Shown here: positions 1 through 5,843 of the stretch, piece by piece
Layout of the letters: each line of letters starts with the position of its first letter
How positions within the stretch are numbered: position 1 is the first letter of the stretch
Origin: an uncultured Desulfobacca sp.
Lineage (GTDB): Bacteria; Desulfobacterota; Desulfobaccia; Desulfobaccales; Desulfobaccaceae
Reading direction: 5' to 3'
Assembly (NCBI GenBank): GCA_937958145.1
Contig: CALGOE010000132.1
Coordinates: forward strand, 1-8,976
Length of the DNA: 8,976 bases
Notes under the pieces: model-generated
Database searches by the model: none
The model's input: only the letters and a program-made list of their open reading frames with translations
What the model was told of the DNA's origin: nothing
Made by a program: the position numbers and the translations under genes

Positions 1-77
1 CGGAAAAACCCAAGAAAGAAGAACCCATGCCCATGGGCGGTGGCGGCGGCATGGGCGGCATGGGCGGTATGTATTAA
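1..77 (+). CDS. groL: Chaperonin GroEL, C-terminal end (partial)
   Basis: Only the last 24 codons are in the window (reading frame from base 3, stop TAA at 75-77). They encode a Lys/Glu-rich stretch followed by a Gly-Gly-Met repeat tail ending in Met-Tyr. This flexible GGM tail is the hallmark of bacterial GroEL subunits, where it hangs into the central cavity of the 14-mer cytoplasmic folding chamber and helps substrate folding and ATPase cycling (established for the family). The rest of the gene, and any groES partner, lies outside the window to the left. A strong hairpin terminator follows 27 bases after the stop. The tail is distinctive enough for a confident call even though the catalytic part is not seen. 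Confidence 0.9.
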   Translation, partial: EKPKKEEPMPMGGGGGMGGMGGMY

Positions 78-97
78 AAAAACGCCCCAGTCGGCCG

Positions 98-137
98 AAA
101 AAGCAGCCGGGGCGGCTGAAAGCCGCCCCGGCTTTTG
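98..137. terminator. Bidirectional intrinsic terminator between groEL and flgM
   Basis: A perfect 13-bp stem (arms 105-117 and 121-133, 3-base loop GAA) is almost entirely G/C. On the + strand it is followed by TTTT (133-136), which ends groEL transcription. On the - strand the other side provides TTTTT (98-102), which would end transcription of the converging flgM gene. Both roles are read directly from the symmetry of the element. Confidence 0.88.
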
Positions 138-189
138 TCAATCCTCTTATCCCCCCACTTTTTTTCCCTGCCAACCGTCCCCCGTCCCT

Positions 190-405
190 TTAGCGCAGCA
201 GGCCGAACAAGAGACTGGTGATAAGGCTATCCGCCAGTTTCCGGCAATCGATGCGATAGCCATTGGTCTGCAAGGCCCGGGAAAGGGAACGGACTTTTTC
301 CTGCCGGACCTCCGGCGTCCGTCCTAAGCGCAGTAGGGCTTTCAGAAGGATTTTCAATTGCCGTTGTGTGGCCGGCGGTGCAACGCTGGTGCTCTCTGCT
401 CTCAT
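190..405 (-). CDS. flgM: FlgM-like anti-sigma-28 factor (short form)
   Basis: This encodes a 71-residue protein. Residues about 32-64 (VRQEKVRSLSRAL..NGYRIDCRKLADSLI) match the conserved C-terminal core of FlgM: charged helix VR.EKV..L..A, then the turn (G/N)-Y-.-(V/I)-D, then helix K.AD.LI. In the family this part binds the flagellar sigma factor FliA (sigma-28) and holds it inactive until FlgM is exported through the completed hook-basal body. The N-terminal part is shorter than in enterobacterial FlgM (about 97 residues), so the flexible export segment is reduced to about 30 residues. The ATG is the only usual start codon in this open frame before an in-frame stop upstream; the ribosome binding site is weak (GGGTGG). 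A sigma-28-type promoter lies about 75 nt upstream and a terminator downstream, so it looks monocistronic. No other flagellar gene is in the window. The assignment rests on motif recognition in a small protein. Confidence 0.78.
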   Translation of the reverse strand: MRAESTSVAPPATQRQLKILLKALLRLGRTPEVRQEKVRSLSRALQTNGYRIDCRKLADSLITSLLFGLLR

Positions 406-479
406 AAATGTCCCACCCTGCTCAAAAATATCACCCGGTTCGCCTGCAGCGGGTCTTGGTGCTCCGGTAGATCACAGTC

Positions 480-515
480 TTTGTCATTGTATCGGCTTAT
501 TGTGGCAAACCTTGA
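480..515 (-). promoter_or_regulatory. Probable sigma-28 (FliA) promoter of flgM
   Basis: On the - strand there is GCCGATAC (489-496), 7 of 8 matches to the sigma-28 -10 consensus GCCGATAA. It is preceded at exactly 15 nt by TCAA (512-515), 3 of 4 to the TAAA -35 core, followed by GGTTT, which resembles the extended TAAAGTTT. The expected transcript start is near 480-483, giving a leader of about 75 nt. Consensus and spacing are from enterobacterial sigma-28; the assignment is strengthened by the gene downstream encoding the sigma-28 antagonist. Confidence 0.72.
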
Positions 516-545
516 GAATTTGGCCAATCTGGGGGGCAGGGCATT

Positions 546-582
546 GACAAAGAGGCCCAGCCGCCGGGTGGCGCGGCCGGGC
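546..582 (-). terminator. Intrinsic terminator of the hybrid kinase gene
   Basis: Arms 555-564 and 573-582 form a 10-bp G/C-rich stem with one G-U wobble when read as - strand RNA, with an 8-base loop. It is followed on the - strand by CTCTTTGTC, a moderate U-rich tract. It lies about 30 nt past the kinase stop codon and upstream of the flgM promoter, so it would separate the two - strand genes. The weak T-run lowers certainty. Confidence 0.6.
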
Positions 583-610
583 GCCCGGAGAGAGCCAAAG
601 AAAGATCACC

Positions 611-2452
611 CTACCGTAAGACCTTATGCATGACGGCGCTGAGCTGGGTCAGATTGTAGGGTTTGGGCAGGAAACCGGCAAAGCCGAAAGACGGGAAGTC
701 GGTCAGCGACGGGTCGTCAGCGAAACCGCTGGAGACAATGACCCTGGCCTGAGGATTTATCTGCAAAAGCGGGCCGATGGTCTCTTTGGCCCCCAAACCG
801 CCCGGGACCGTCAGATCGAGGATGACCGCATCAAAGGGATTCCCCTCCGCTGCAGCCTGGCGATAGATTTCCAGGGCGCTGGCCCCGTCCGGCGAAGTCC
901 AGACGTCATATCCCAACCGCTTTAACATGGCGCTGGATACCTCCAGGATCATCTCCTCATCATCCATGAGGAGGATGCGGCCGCGGCCCAGACGCAAGGC
1001 CGGCGTCTGGACCTGCCTGGGGCAGGCCGGCTGGATGCTGGCCGGCAAATAAAAGGTAAAAGTGGTGCCGGACTCCGGGGGCGAGCTCACCGTGATGTGG
1101 CCGTCGTGATTTTTCAGAATTGCATAGACGGTCGCCAGACCCAGACCATTGCCCCGGCGTTTGGTGGTGAAGAACGGATCAAAGACCCGGTTCAAATATT
1201 GGGCGGGAATGCCGATGCCCTGGTCGCGGATGGCCACCTTGACATACGGTCCCGGTTTCAGGGGAATCTGGGCGTCCTCGCCCAGCTCGACATTTTCGGC
1301 GGTAATGTGAATGGTGCCGCCTCGGGGCATGGCCTGGTCGGCATTGATGAGAAGATGGTTGATGGCCTGGTTGATCTGCTCCTCATCGGCCTCAACCCAC
1401 CAGAGGTCTGCCGGGATATCGGCCTGGCGCCGTACGTTGGAACTGCGCAATACCAGGCTGGCCGAGGTTTTCAACACGTCCCGCAGGGAAACCGATTTTT
1501 TCTGGGGCTTTTCCCGCTTGGAAAAGGTCAGCAGCTGCCTCGCCAGATTCTGGGCCCGGACACAGGCTTTTTCGGCTTCAGCCAGCCGTTCCTGGACAAA
1601 AGCCGCGGCGTCGGCATTGAGATAGGCCATGGTAATGTTGCCCAGGATGGCTGTAAGCATATTATTGAAATCATGGGCGATACCGCTGGCCAAAACGCTC
1701 ACCGATTCCAACCGGCTGCTTCGGATCAGCTCCTCTTCCAGAAGCTTGCGCTTGGTGATATCGCGGGCCGAGACGATACCGCCGATGACTTGGCCGCCCC
1801 GGCTCTTCAGGGGCGAAATGGACAGGTGGGCATACAAAGGCGTGCCGGTGCGCTGCTGGAGCCACCGCTCGCAATCATACAGCCCCTTTGCGCTGAGAGC
1901 CGCCATCATCTGCGGGGTAAAGAGGTCGGCCTGCCCCGGGGCCGCCAGGGCGTCGAAAGGCTGGCCCATGATCTCGGCCGCCGTATAACCGAAAAGTCGT
2001 TGCGCCCCCTGATTCCAACTGGTAATACAGCGCTCCAGGTCCACCGAAATGACGGCATCATGAATCTGATCGACGATGTGGGCTTGGCGCCAGAGAAGTT
2101 CCTCCACCAACTTGCGCTCGGTGATATCCGCCACCATGATTAATATGCCCTGGGAAGAGCGGTTCTGGACCGGCAAGGCGTTGGCGGCCAACAGCAGGTA
2201 GAGGGTCTTGCCGTCCCGGCGCTGCAAGCAAAAGTCCGTGACCAGGGGCAGATTTTGCTTGAGACCGGCCAACAAGCGAAGGCCCTGGGGCGGGTCCAGC
2301 AGGTCCCAGGCGCTTCGCTCCAACATCTCCTGGGCCGTGAGACCGAACAGAGCCGTTAACCGATCATTGACATAGGTAGTGCGGTCCTCGTCATCCAGGA
2401 TCCAGACACCCAGGTGGGTCTTCTCCACAACCTCTCGCCAAAGCGTTTCCAT
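611..2452 (-). CDS. PAS-PAS hybrid sensor histidine kinase with C-terminal receiver domain
   Basis: This is a 613-residue soluble hybrid two-component kinase. Domains in order: PAS 1 (about 1-118, ending in the typical VADITERK), PAS 2 (about 120-236, ending ARDITKRK), a dimerisation/phosphoacceptor domain (about 245-315) with the H-box AHDFNNML and predicted phospho-His260, and a HATPase domain (about 355-472). The HATPase has an N-box around N365/N370, G1 box DQGIGIP (410-416), F-box FDPFFTT and G2 box GNGLGLA (434-440). A linker leads to a receiver (about 491-611) with acidic DDEE at 497-500, predicted phospho-Asp546 and Lys597. No transmembrane segment or signal peptide is evident, so it should sense a cytoplasmic cue through its PAS domains; I see no clear cofactor ligand. 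No DNA-binding output or separate response regulator is nearby, so phosphate probably passes to a distant His-phosphotransfer protein, or the receiver acts internally. The start ATG has a ribosome binding site AGAGAAG 7 nt upstream. The specific signal cannot be named. Confidence 0.93.
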   Translation of the reverse strand: METLWREVVEKTHLGVWILDDEDRTTYVNDRLTALFGLTAQEMLERSAWDLLDPPQGLRLLAGLKQNLPLVTDFCLQRRDGKTLYLLLAANALPVQNRSSQGILIMVADITERKLVEELLWRQAHIVDQIHDAVISVDLERCITSWNQGAQRLFGYTAAEIMGQPFDALAAPGQADLFTPQMMAALSAKGLYDCERWLQQRTGTPLYAHLSISPLKSRGGQVIGGIVSARDITKRKLLEEELIRSSRLESVSVLASGIAHDFNNMLTAILGNITMAYLNADAAAFVQERLAEAEKACVRAQNLARQLLTFSKREKPQKKSVSLRDVLKTSASLVLRSSNVRRQADIPADLWWVEADEEQINQAINHLLINADQAMPRGGTIHITAENVELGEDAQIPLKPGPYVKVAIRDQGIGIPAQYLNRVFDPFFTTKRRGNGLGLATVYAILKNHDGHITVSSPPESGTTFTFYLPASIQPACPRQVQTPALRLGRGRILLMDDEEMILEVSSAMLKRLGYDVWTSPDGASALEIYRQAAAEGNPFDAVILDLTVPGGLGAKETIGPLLQINPQARVIVSSGFADDPSLTDFPSFGFAGFLPKPYNLTQLSAVMHKVLR

Positions 2453-2502
2453 CGTAGTTCTTCTCTATGGACTTATCGGGCTAAAAAGGCAGGACACTAC
2501 AT

Positions 2503-2552
2503 ATTATATTGCAATGTATCCAGATAATACGCCAAAAATATATTTTTTACAA
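2503..2552 (-). promoter_or_regulatory. Sigma-70-type promoter of the hybrid kinase
   Basis: On the - strand, -35 TTGTAA (2547-2552) and -10 TATTAT (2524-2529) are separated by exactly 17 nt, giving a leader of about 65 nt before the kinase ATG. A second, perfect TATAAT lies a little downstream (2503-2508) but has no good -35 at the right distance. The AT-rich surroundings raise the chance of random matches, so this is a reasonable candidate, not proof. Confidence 0.5.
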
Positions 2553-2575
2553 GAAAAAATATCAATGAATTTGAT

Positions 2576-2601
2576 AAAAAAAACCATCCCGAGCGGGATG
2601 G
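2576..2601 (-). terminator. Strong intrinsic terminator downstream of valS
   Basis: A perfect 7-bp stem CCATCCC/GGGATGG (arms 2584-2590 and 2595-2601, loop GAGC) is followed on the - strand by eight consecutive T residues (2583 down to 2576). This is a textbook rho-independent terminator for leftward transcription. The nearest gene it can end is valS, whose stop is about 210 nt away; alternatively it ends an unrecognised short RNA from 2602-2809. Confidence 0.85.
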
Positions 2602-2809
2602 CTGCTGTTATTTTTAAAACAAATTTATATATTAATGTAAATAAATATATTTGAAATTAATAATGTTAATCAAAACATCCAGAAAATTCCCGTCGGTTCC
2701 CTTTTCTCGAGGCTCCGCCACACCCCGCCGGCAGTTTTTGGCGCCGGCCCGGGCGCACCACTGCGGTAGAAATGGAGAACCTTAAGCCATCATGAGTGCC
2801 TGCTCCCGG
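2602..2809 (-). other. Non-coding stretch between the valS stop and its terminator
   Basis: About 208 bases without a convincing reading frame. The half near valS is GC-rich and contains an inverted repeat GCCGGC (2727-2732 and 2743-2748, 10-base loop) with no T-run, so it is not a terminator. The other half is AT-rich. It is most simply the 3' untranslated region of valS; a separate small RNA ending at the T8 terminator is possible but I see no clear promoter for one. Confidence 0.4.
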
Positions 2810-5464
2810 TCAGATTGCCGTCAGGGCCTTGATCTTTTCTTTGTGGCTTTTCAGCTTGGCAAGTTTTTCCGTCAGGTTGTGCACCCGTTCCTTTTCCTTG
2901 GCCACCACTGCGGCCGGGGCTTTGGCCATAAAATCTTCGTTGGCCAATTTCCTCTGGGCCGTGCTCAGTTCCTTGGTGATTTTGTCCAGCTCTTTGCTGA
3001 GGCGGCGGTCTTCTTCGGCAAAGTCGATGAGGCCGGCCAGGGGCAGGTAAATCTCCACCGCCGCCACCACCGCCTTGGCCGCGGCCTGGGGCCGGGCCCC
3101 GGCGGGGTTGAAGGCCAGACTGTCTAATTTTGCCAAAATTTCCAAAGATTTGGCGTGGCTGGCCAGAATAGCCAGAGCCTCGGCGCTGCTGCTGTAAAAC
3201 TGCACCGGTGCCTTCAGGCTGGGAGGAATGTTCATTTCGCCCCGCAGGTTGCGCACCGCAGTGATCACCCCCATCACCAGGGCCATCTCCTCTTCGGCGG
3301 CGGTATCCATCAGTTCAGGCTGCGGCACGGGGAAGGGGGCCACCATAATGCTGCCAACGGCGCCGGGCAGCTTGTGCCAGATCTCCTCGGTAACAAAAGG
3401 CATGAACGGGTGCAGGAGGCGCAGCAGGGTGCTCAAAACCTCCTGCAGGACCCGTTGCGTGTGATGCCGCACCGCAGGGTCGTGGCTGTCGTACAGGGCC
3501 GGTTTAATGAGCTCCACATACCAGTCGCAGAATTCGTGCCAGGCAAATTGATACAGCTGATGGGCCGCCTGGTCAAAATTATAGGAATCCAGGGCGGCCG
3601 TCACTTCCTGGCTGACCCGCTGCAGCCGGCTGACGATCCAGCGTTCGGCCACCGTCAGCGGCAGGGCATCAGCCGCGTCGGCGTCAAAATCCGCCAGGTT
3701 CATGAGGGTAAAGCGGCTGGCATTCCAGATCTTGTTGACAAAATTGCGGTACCCGGCAATGCGTTCTTCCGACAGACGCACGTCCCGGCCCATGGCGGCA
3801 AAGGCGGCCAATGAGAAGCGAAAGGCGTCAGTGCCGTATTTATCCATGATCTCCAGGGGATCCACCACATTCCCCTTGGATTTGCTCATCTTTTGGCCTT
3901 CCGCGTCCCGGACCAAAGCATGGATATAGACCTCCCGGAAGGGCACATCCTGCATAAAATGCAGCCCCATCATCATCATGCGGGCCACCCAGAAAAAGAG
4001 GATGTCAAAGGCGGTGATCAAGACTGAGGTGGGATAGAAGAGCTGCAGTTCTTTGGTCTGCTCCGGCCAGCCCAGGGTGGAGAAGGGCCAGAGGGCCGAG
4101 GAGAACCAGGTGTCCAGGACGTCGTCTTCCTGCTGGAGCCGGCTGCCCTGGCATTGCGGGCAGGACGCCGGGGTCTCCCGCGCCACGATGAGACGCCCGC
4201 AGTCCAGACAGTTCCAGGCCGGGATGCGATGGCCCCACCAGATCTGGCGGGAGATGCACCAATCCCGGATATTATGCATCCACTCAAAAAAGGTTTTCTC
4301 CCACATGGGCGGAATAATGCGGATGCGTCCTGCCTGCACTGCAGCCACCGCCGCCGCGGCCAGGGGTTTGACGCTGACAAACCACTGTTTGGAAAGCATG
4401 GGTTCCACCACCGTCCGGCAGCGGTAGCAGTGGCCGACGCCGTGCACATACTTTTCCACCTTTTCCAGGAGGCCGTCTGCCTTCAGATCCTTTAAGATCT
4501 TTTCCCGACAGGCGAAACGGTCCATGCCCTGGTATTTCCCGGCCTCGGCGGTCATGCGGCCCCGGTCATCGATCACCCGCACCGCCGGCAGATTATGCCG
4601 GGCGGCAATCTGGAAGTCGTTTAAATCATGGGCCGGCGTCACCTTCAGGGCGCCGGTGCCGAACTCCATATCCACATACTCGTCCGTAATGACCGGAATA
4701 CGCCGACCCAGGATGGGCAGCAGCACGCTGGCCCCGTGATATCTGGTATAACGGGGGTCCTGGGGATTGATGGCCACCGCCGTGTCGCCCAACAAGGTCT
4801 CCGGCCGGGTGGTGGCCACGGTGAGATGCCCGCCATTCTCGGCCAGCAGATATTTGATATAATAAAGATAACTGTCTTTGCTCTCGTGCTCCACTTCCAG
4901 GTCCGCCAAGGCCGTCTGGCAGCGGGGGCACCAATTGATGATGTAATCGCCCTTGTAGATCAGGCCTTCCTCATAAAGCCGGACAAAGACCTCCCGCACT
5001 GCCGCAGACAGGCCGGCGTCCATGGTGAAACGCTCCCGGCTCCAATCACAGGAGCAGCCCAACCGCTTGAGCTGGCTGATAATGCGGCCGCCGGATTCTG
5101 CTTTCCATTGCCAGACCCGCTGGATAAAGGCCTCCCGGCCCAGGGCGTGGCGGTCCGTGCCCTCGGCGGCCAGCATGCGCTCCACCACATTCTGGGTGGC
5201 GATCCCGGCGTGATCGGTGCCGGGCATCCACAAGGCATTGTAGCCCTGCATACGTTTGGCGCGGATCAGGATATCCTGGAGGGTGTTGTTCAGGGCGTGG
5301 CCCATGTGCAGAGAACCGGTGATGTTCGGCGGCGGGATGACGATGCTGTAGGGCGGCCGCGTGCTGTCGGCGTCAGCCCGGAACAACCCCTGGGCCTCCC
5401 AGAAAGCATACCATTTCTGCTCTATGTCATGGGGATTGTAAACTTTCTCCAACGACTCCGACAT
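2810..5464 (-). CDS. valS: Valyl-tRNA synthetase
   Basis: This 884-residue class Ia aminoacyl-tRNA synthetase charges tRNA-Val with valine using ATP and edits mischarged threonine. Visible marks (numbered from the start chosen here): the HIGH-type signature HMGH at 53-56 after PPPNITGSL; the editing (CP1) domain with TTRPET near 218-223; CxxC pairs at 179/182, 346/349, 419/422 and 435/438 consistent with zinc sites; KMSKS at 525-529; an anticodon-binding helical domain (about 600-760); and a charged C-terminal coiled coil (about 817-881) typical of ValRS. Length is normal for the bacterial enzyme. The open frame extends 14 codons further to a GTG at 5506. I chose the ATG at 5464 because AGGAGA lies 6 nt upstream and MSESLEKVYNPHDIEQKWY is the usual family N terminus. 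The long leader carries a terminator-like hairpin (5552-5608), suggesting attenuation. Confidence 0.97.
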   Translation of the reverse strand: MSESLEKVYNPHDIEQKWYAFWEAQGLFRADADSTRPPYSIVIPPPNITGSLHMGHALNNTLQDILIRAKRMQGYNALWMPGTDHAGIATQNVVERMLAAEGTDRHALGREAFIQRVWQWKAESGGRIISQLKRLGCSCDWSRERFTMDAGLSAAVREVFVRLYEEGLIYKGDYIINWCPRCQTALADLEVEHESKDSYLYYIKYLLAENGGHLTVATTRPETLLGDTAVAINPQDPRYTRYHGASVLLPILGRRIPVITDEYVDMEFGTGALKVTPAHDLNDFQIAARHNLPAVRVIDDRGRMTAEAGKYQGMDRFACREKILKDLKADGLLEKVEKYVHGVGHCYRCRTVVEPMLSKQWFVSVKPLAAAAVAAVQAGRIRIIPPMWEKTFFEWMHNIRDWCISRQIWWGHRIPAWNCLDCGRLIVARETPASCPQCQGSRLQQEDDVLDTWFSSALWPFSTLGWPEQTKELQLFYPTSVLITAFDILFFWVARMMMMGLHFMQDVPFREVYIHALVRDAEGQKMSKSKGNVVDPLEIMDKYGTDAFRFSLAAFAAMGRDVRLSEERIAGYRNFVNKIWNASRFTLMNLADFDADAADALPLTVAERWIVSRLQRVSQEVTAALDSYNFDQAAHQLYQFAWHEFCDWYVELIKPALYDSHDPAVRHHTQRVLQEVLSTLLRLLHPFMPFVTEEIWHKLPGAVGSIMVAPFPVPQPELMDTAAEEEMALVMGVITAVRNLRGEMNIPPSLKAPVQFYSSSAEALAILASHAKSLEILAKLDSLAFNPAGARPQAAAKAVVAAVEIYLPLAGLIDFAEEDRRLSKELDKITKELSTAQRKLANEDFMAKAPAAVVAKEKERVHNLTEKLAKLKSHKEKIKALTAI

Positions 5465-5470
5465 AACCGT

Positions 5471-5476
5471 TCTCCT
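5471..5476 (-). promoter_or_regulatory. Ribosome binding site deciding the valS start
   Basis: AGGAGA on the - strand, 6 nt before the ATG at 5464-5462. It supports this start over the in-frame GTG 14 codons upstream, which has no comparable site. Confidence 0.8.
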
Positions 5477-5551
5477 GGCCTGGCCGAAATGACCCGGACG
5501 CCGCACCGGCCTCCCGGTGGCCCATCCTCCTGCCCTGGCCGGCAGCAGCGG

Positions 5552-5608
5552 GCCAAAAGAGAATAGGCAAGGGGGAGAACTGGGCGGAGGCTTCTCCCCG
5601 TTGCCTAT
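5552..5608 (-). terminator. Terminator-like hairpin in the valS leader (putative attenuator)
   Basis: Arms 5563-5579 and 5592-5608 form a 17-bp stem with one mismatch and a 12-base loop. On the - strand the 3' arm is followed by TCTCTTTTGG, a U-rich tract; on the + strand there is no T-run. It therefore acts only on leftward transcription, that is, on the valS leader, about 90 nt before the start codon. No other - strand gene lies upstream in this interval for it to terminate. I find no canonical T-box motif (TGG-ACCGCG type) and no Val-rich leader peptide, so the sensing mechanism, if any, is unknown. Confidence 0.6.
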
Positions 5609-5714
5609 CCTTAGCTTCCGTGACTCTCTGGGTTAACGTTCAGGGATCCCTCTGTTTCTGTCCAACCTCTGGCCGCCGCCCGGTCAAGGGCAGATCACCA
5701 GATTTCCTTGATGG

Positions 5715-5743
5715 GAAGTACCATAAGACAGGACCGCTGTCAA
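5715..5743 (-). promoter_or_regulatory. Candidate promoter of valS
   Basis: On the - strand a perfect -35 TTGACA (5738-5743) is followed 17 nt later by the poor -10 TACTTC (5715-5720), which is preceded by TGG, giving an extended -10 (TGn) arrangement. It would produce a leader of about 245 nt containing the terminator-like hairpin. The weak -10 makes this tentative. Confidence 0.4.
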
Positions 5744-5793
5744 GAGGTTTGGCAGAGATTTCAACCAGACAGGGCGTCTGACCCTCTTGACAG
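5737..5793. repeat. 11-bp perfect inverted repeat spanning both -35 elements
   Basis: CTGTCAAGAGG (5737-5747) and CCTCTTGACAG (5783-5793) are exact reverse complements separated by 35 bases. Each arm contains the TTGACA -35 of one of the two divergent promoters (valS leftward, tetR rightward). A smaller inverted repeat, CAGAC/GTCTG (5766-5780), lies between the arms. The arms could be a shared regulator site, or simply two similar promoters in opposite directions. Confidence 0.6.
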
Positions 5794-5815
5794 AAGTCAG
5801 CCCCCATGATATGAC
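5787..5815 (+). promoter_or_regulatory. Promoter of the tetR-mqnE-mqnC operon
   Basis: A perfect -35 TTGACA (5787-5792), a 17-nt spacer and -10 TATGAC (5810-5815, 4 of 6). Transcription would start near 5822, leaving a short leader before the tetR ATG at 5844. The -10 overlaps the palindromic operator candidate. Confidence 0.7.
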
Positions 5816-5828
5816 CAACTGGTCACAT
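5809..5828. promoter_or_regulatory. Palindromic operator candidate (TetR autoregulation site)
   Basis: TGACCAACTGGTCA (5812-5825) has perfect 6-bp half-sites around a 2-base centre. Two more matching base pairs outside one mismatch extend it to 20 bp (9 of 10 paired positions). It covers the -10 and the expected transcript start of tetR, the usual position for a TetR-family autorepressor operator. That the adjacent TetR protein binds it is inferred. Confidence 0.65.
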
Positions 5829-5843
5829 GGAGGATCATCGGGC

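Larger units (their letters stand above)
2490..2680. other. AT-rich intergenic island
   Basis: About 190 bases between the kinase and valS are dominated by A and T, with runs such as ATATATTTTTT, A8 and repeated TTAAT/AATAT. All flanking coding sequence is clearly GC-rich. The island holds the kinase promoter candidate and the hairpin/T8 terminator. A 46-codon + strand open frame from 2515 passes straight through that hairpin and has no ribosome binding site or recognisable motif, so I do not call it a gene. No integrase, terminal repeat or tRNA target is seen beside it. Confidence 0.7.

Noticed and set aside
1097..2143. 348-codon + strand open frame antisense to the hybrid kinase
   Set aside because: It lies wholly opposite a gene with clear kinase motifs, has no ribosome binding site, and is the kind of long antisense frame that GC-rich coding sequence produces.
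2515..2654. 46-codon + strand frame in the AT-rich island
   Set aside because: It reads through the terminator hairpin and A8 tract, lacks a ribosome binding site and looks like translated AT-rich spacer.
2782..2790. TTAAGCCAT at 2782-2790 repeated at 8968-8976
   Set aside because: A 9-base match in unrelated spacers is expected by chance in a window this size and no longer homology surrounds it.
5465..5506. GTG start of valS 14 codons upstream
   Set aside because: No ribosome binding site precedes it, while the ATG at 5464 has AGGAGA at good spacing and the N terminus typical of ValRS.
4628..5566. 312-codon + strand open frame antisense to valS
   Set aside because: It overlaps the ValRS HIGH and editing regions, which are certain coding sequence; composition is Gly/His/Gln-rich with no recognisable domain.
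5464..5800. T-box riboswitch upstream of valS
   Set aside because: I looked for the conserved T-box core (AGGGTGG-ACCGCG type) on the - strand and found none; only the terminator-like hairpin remains.
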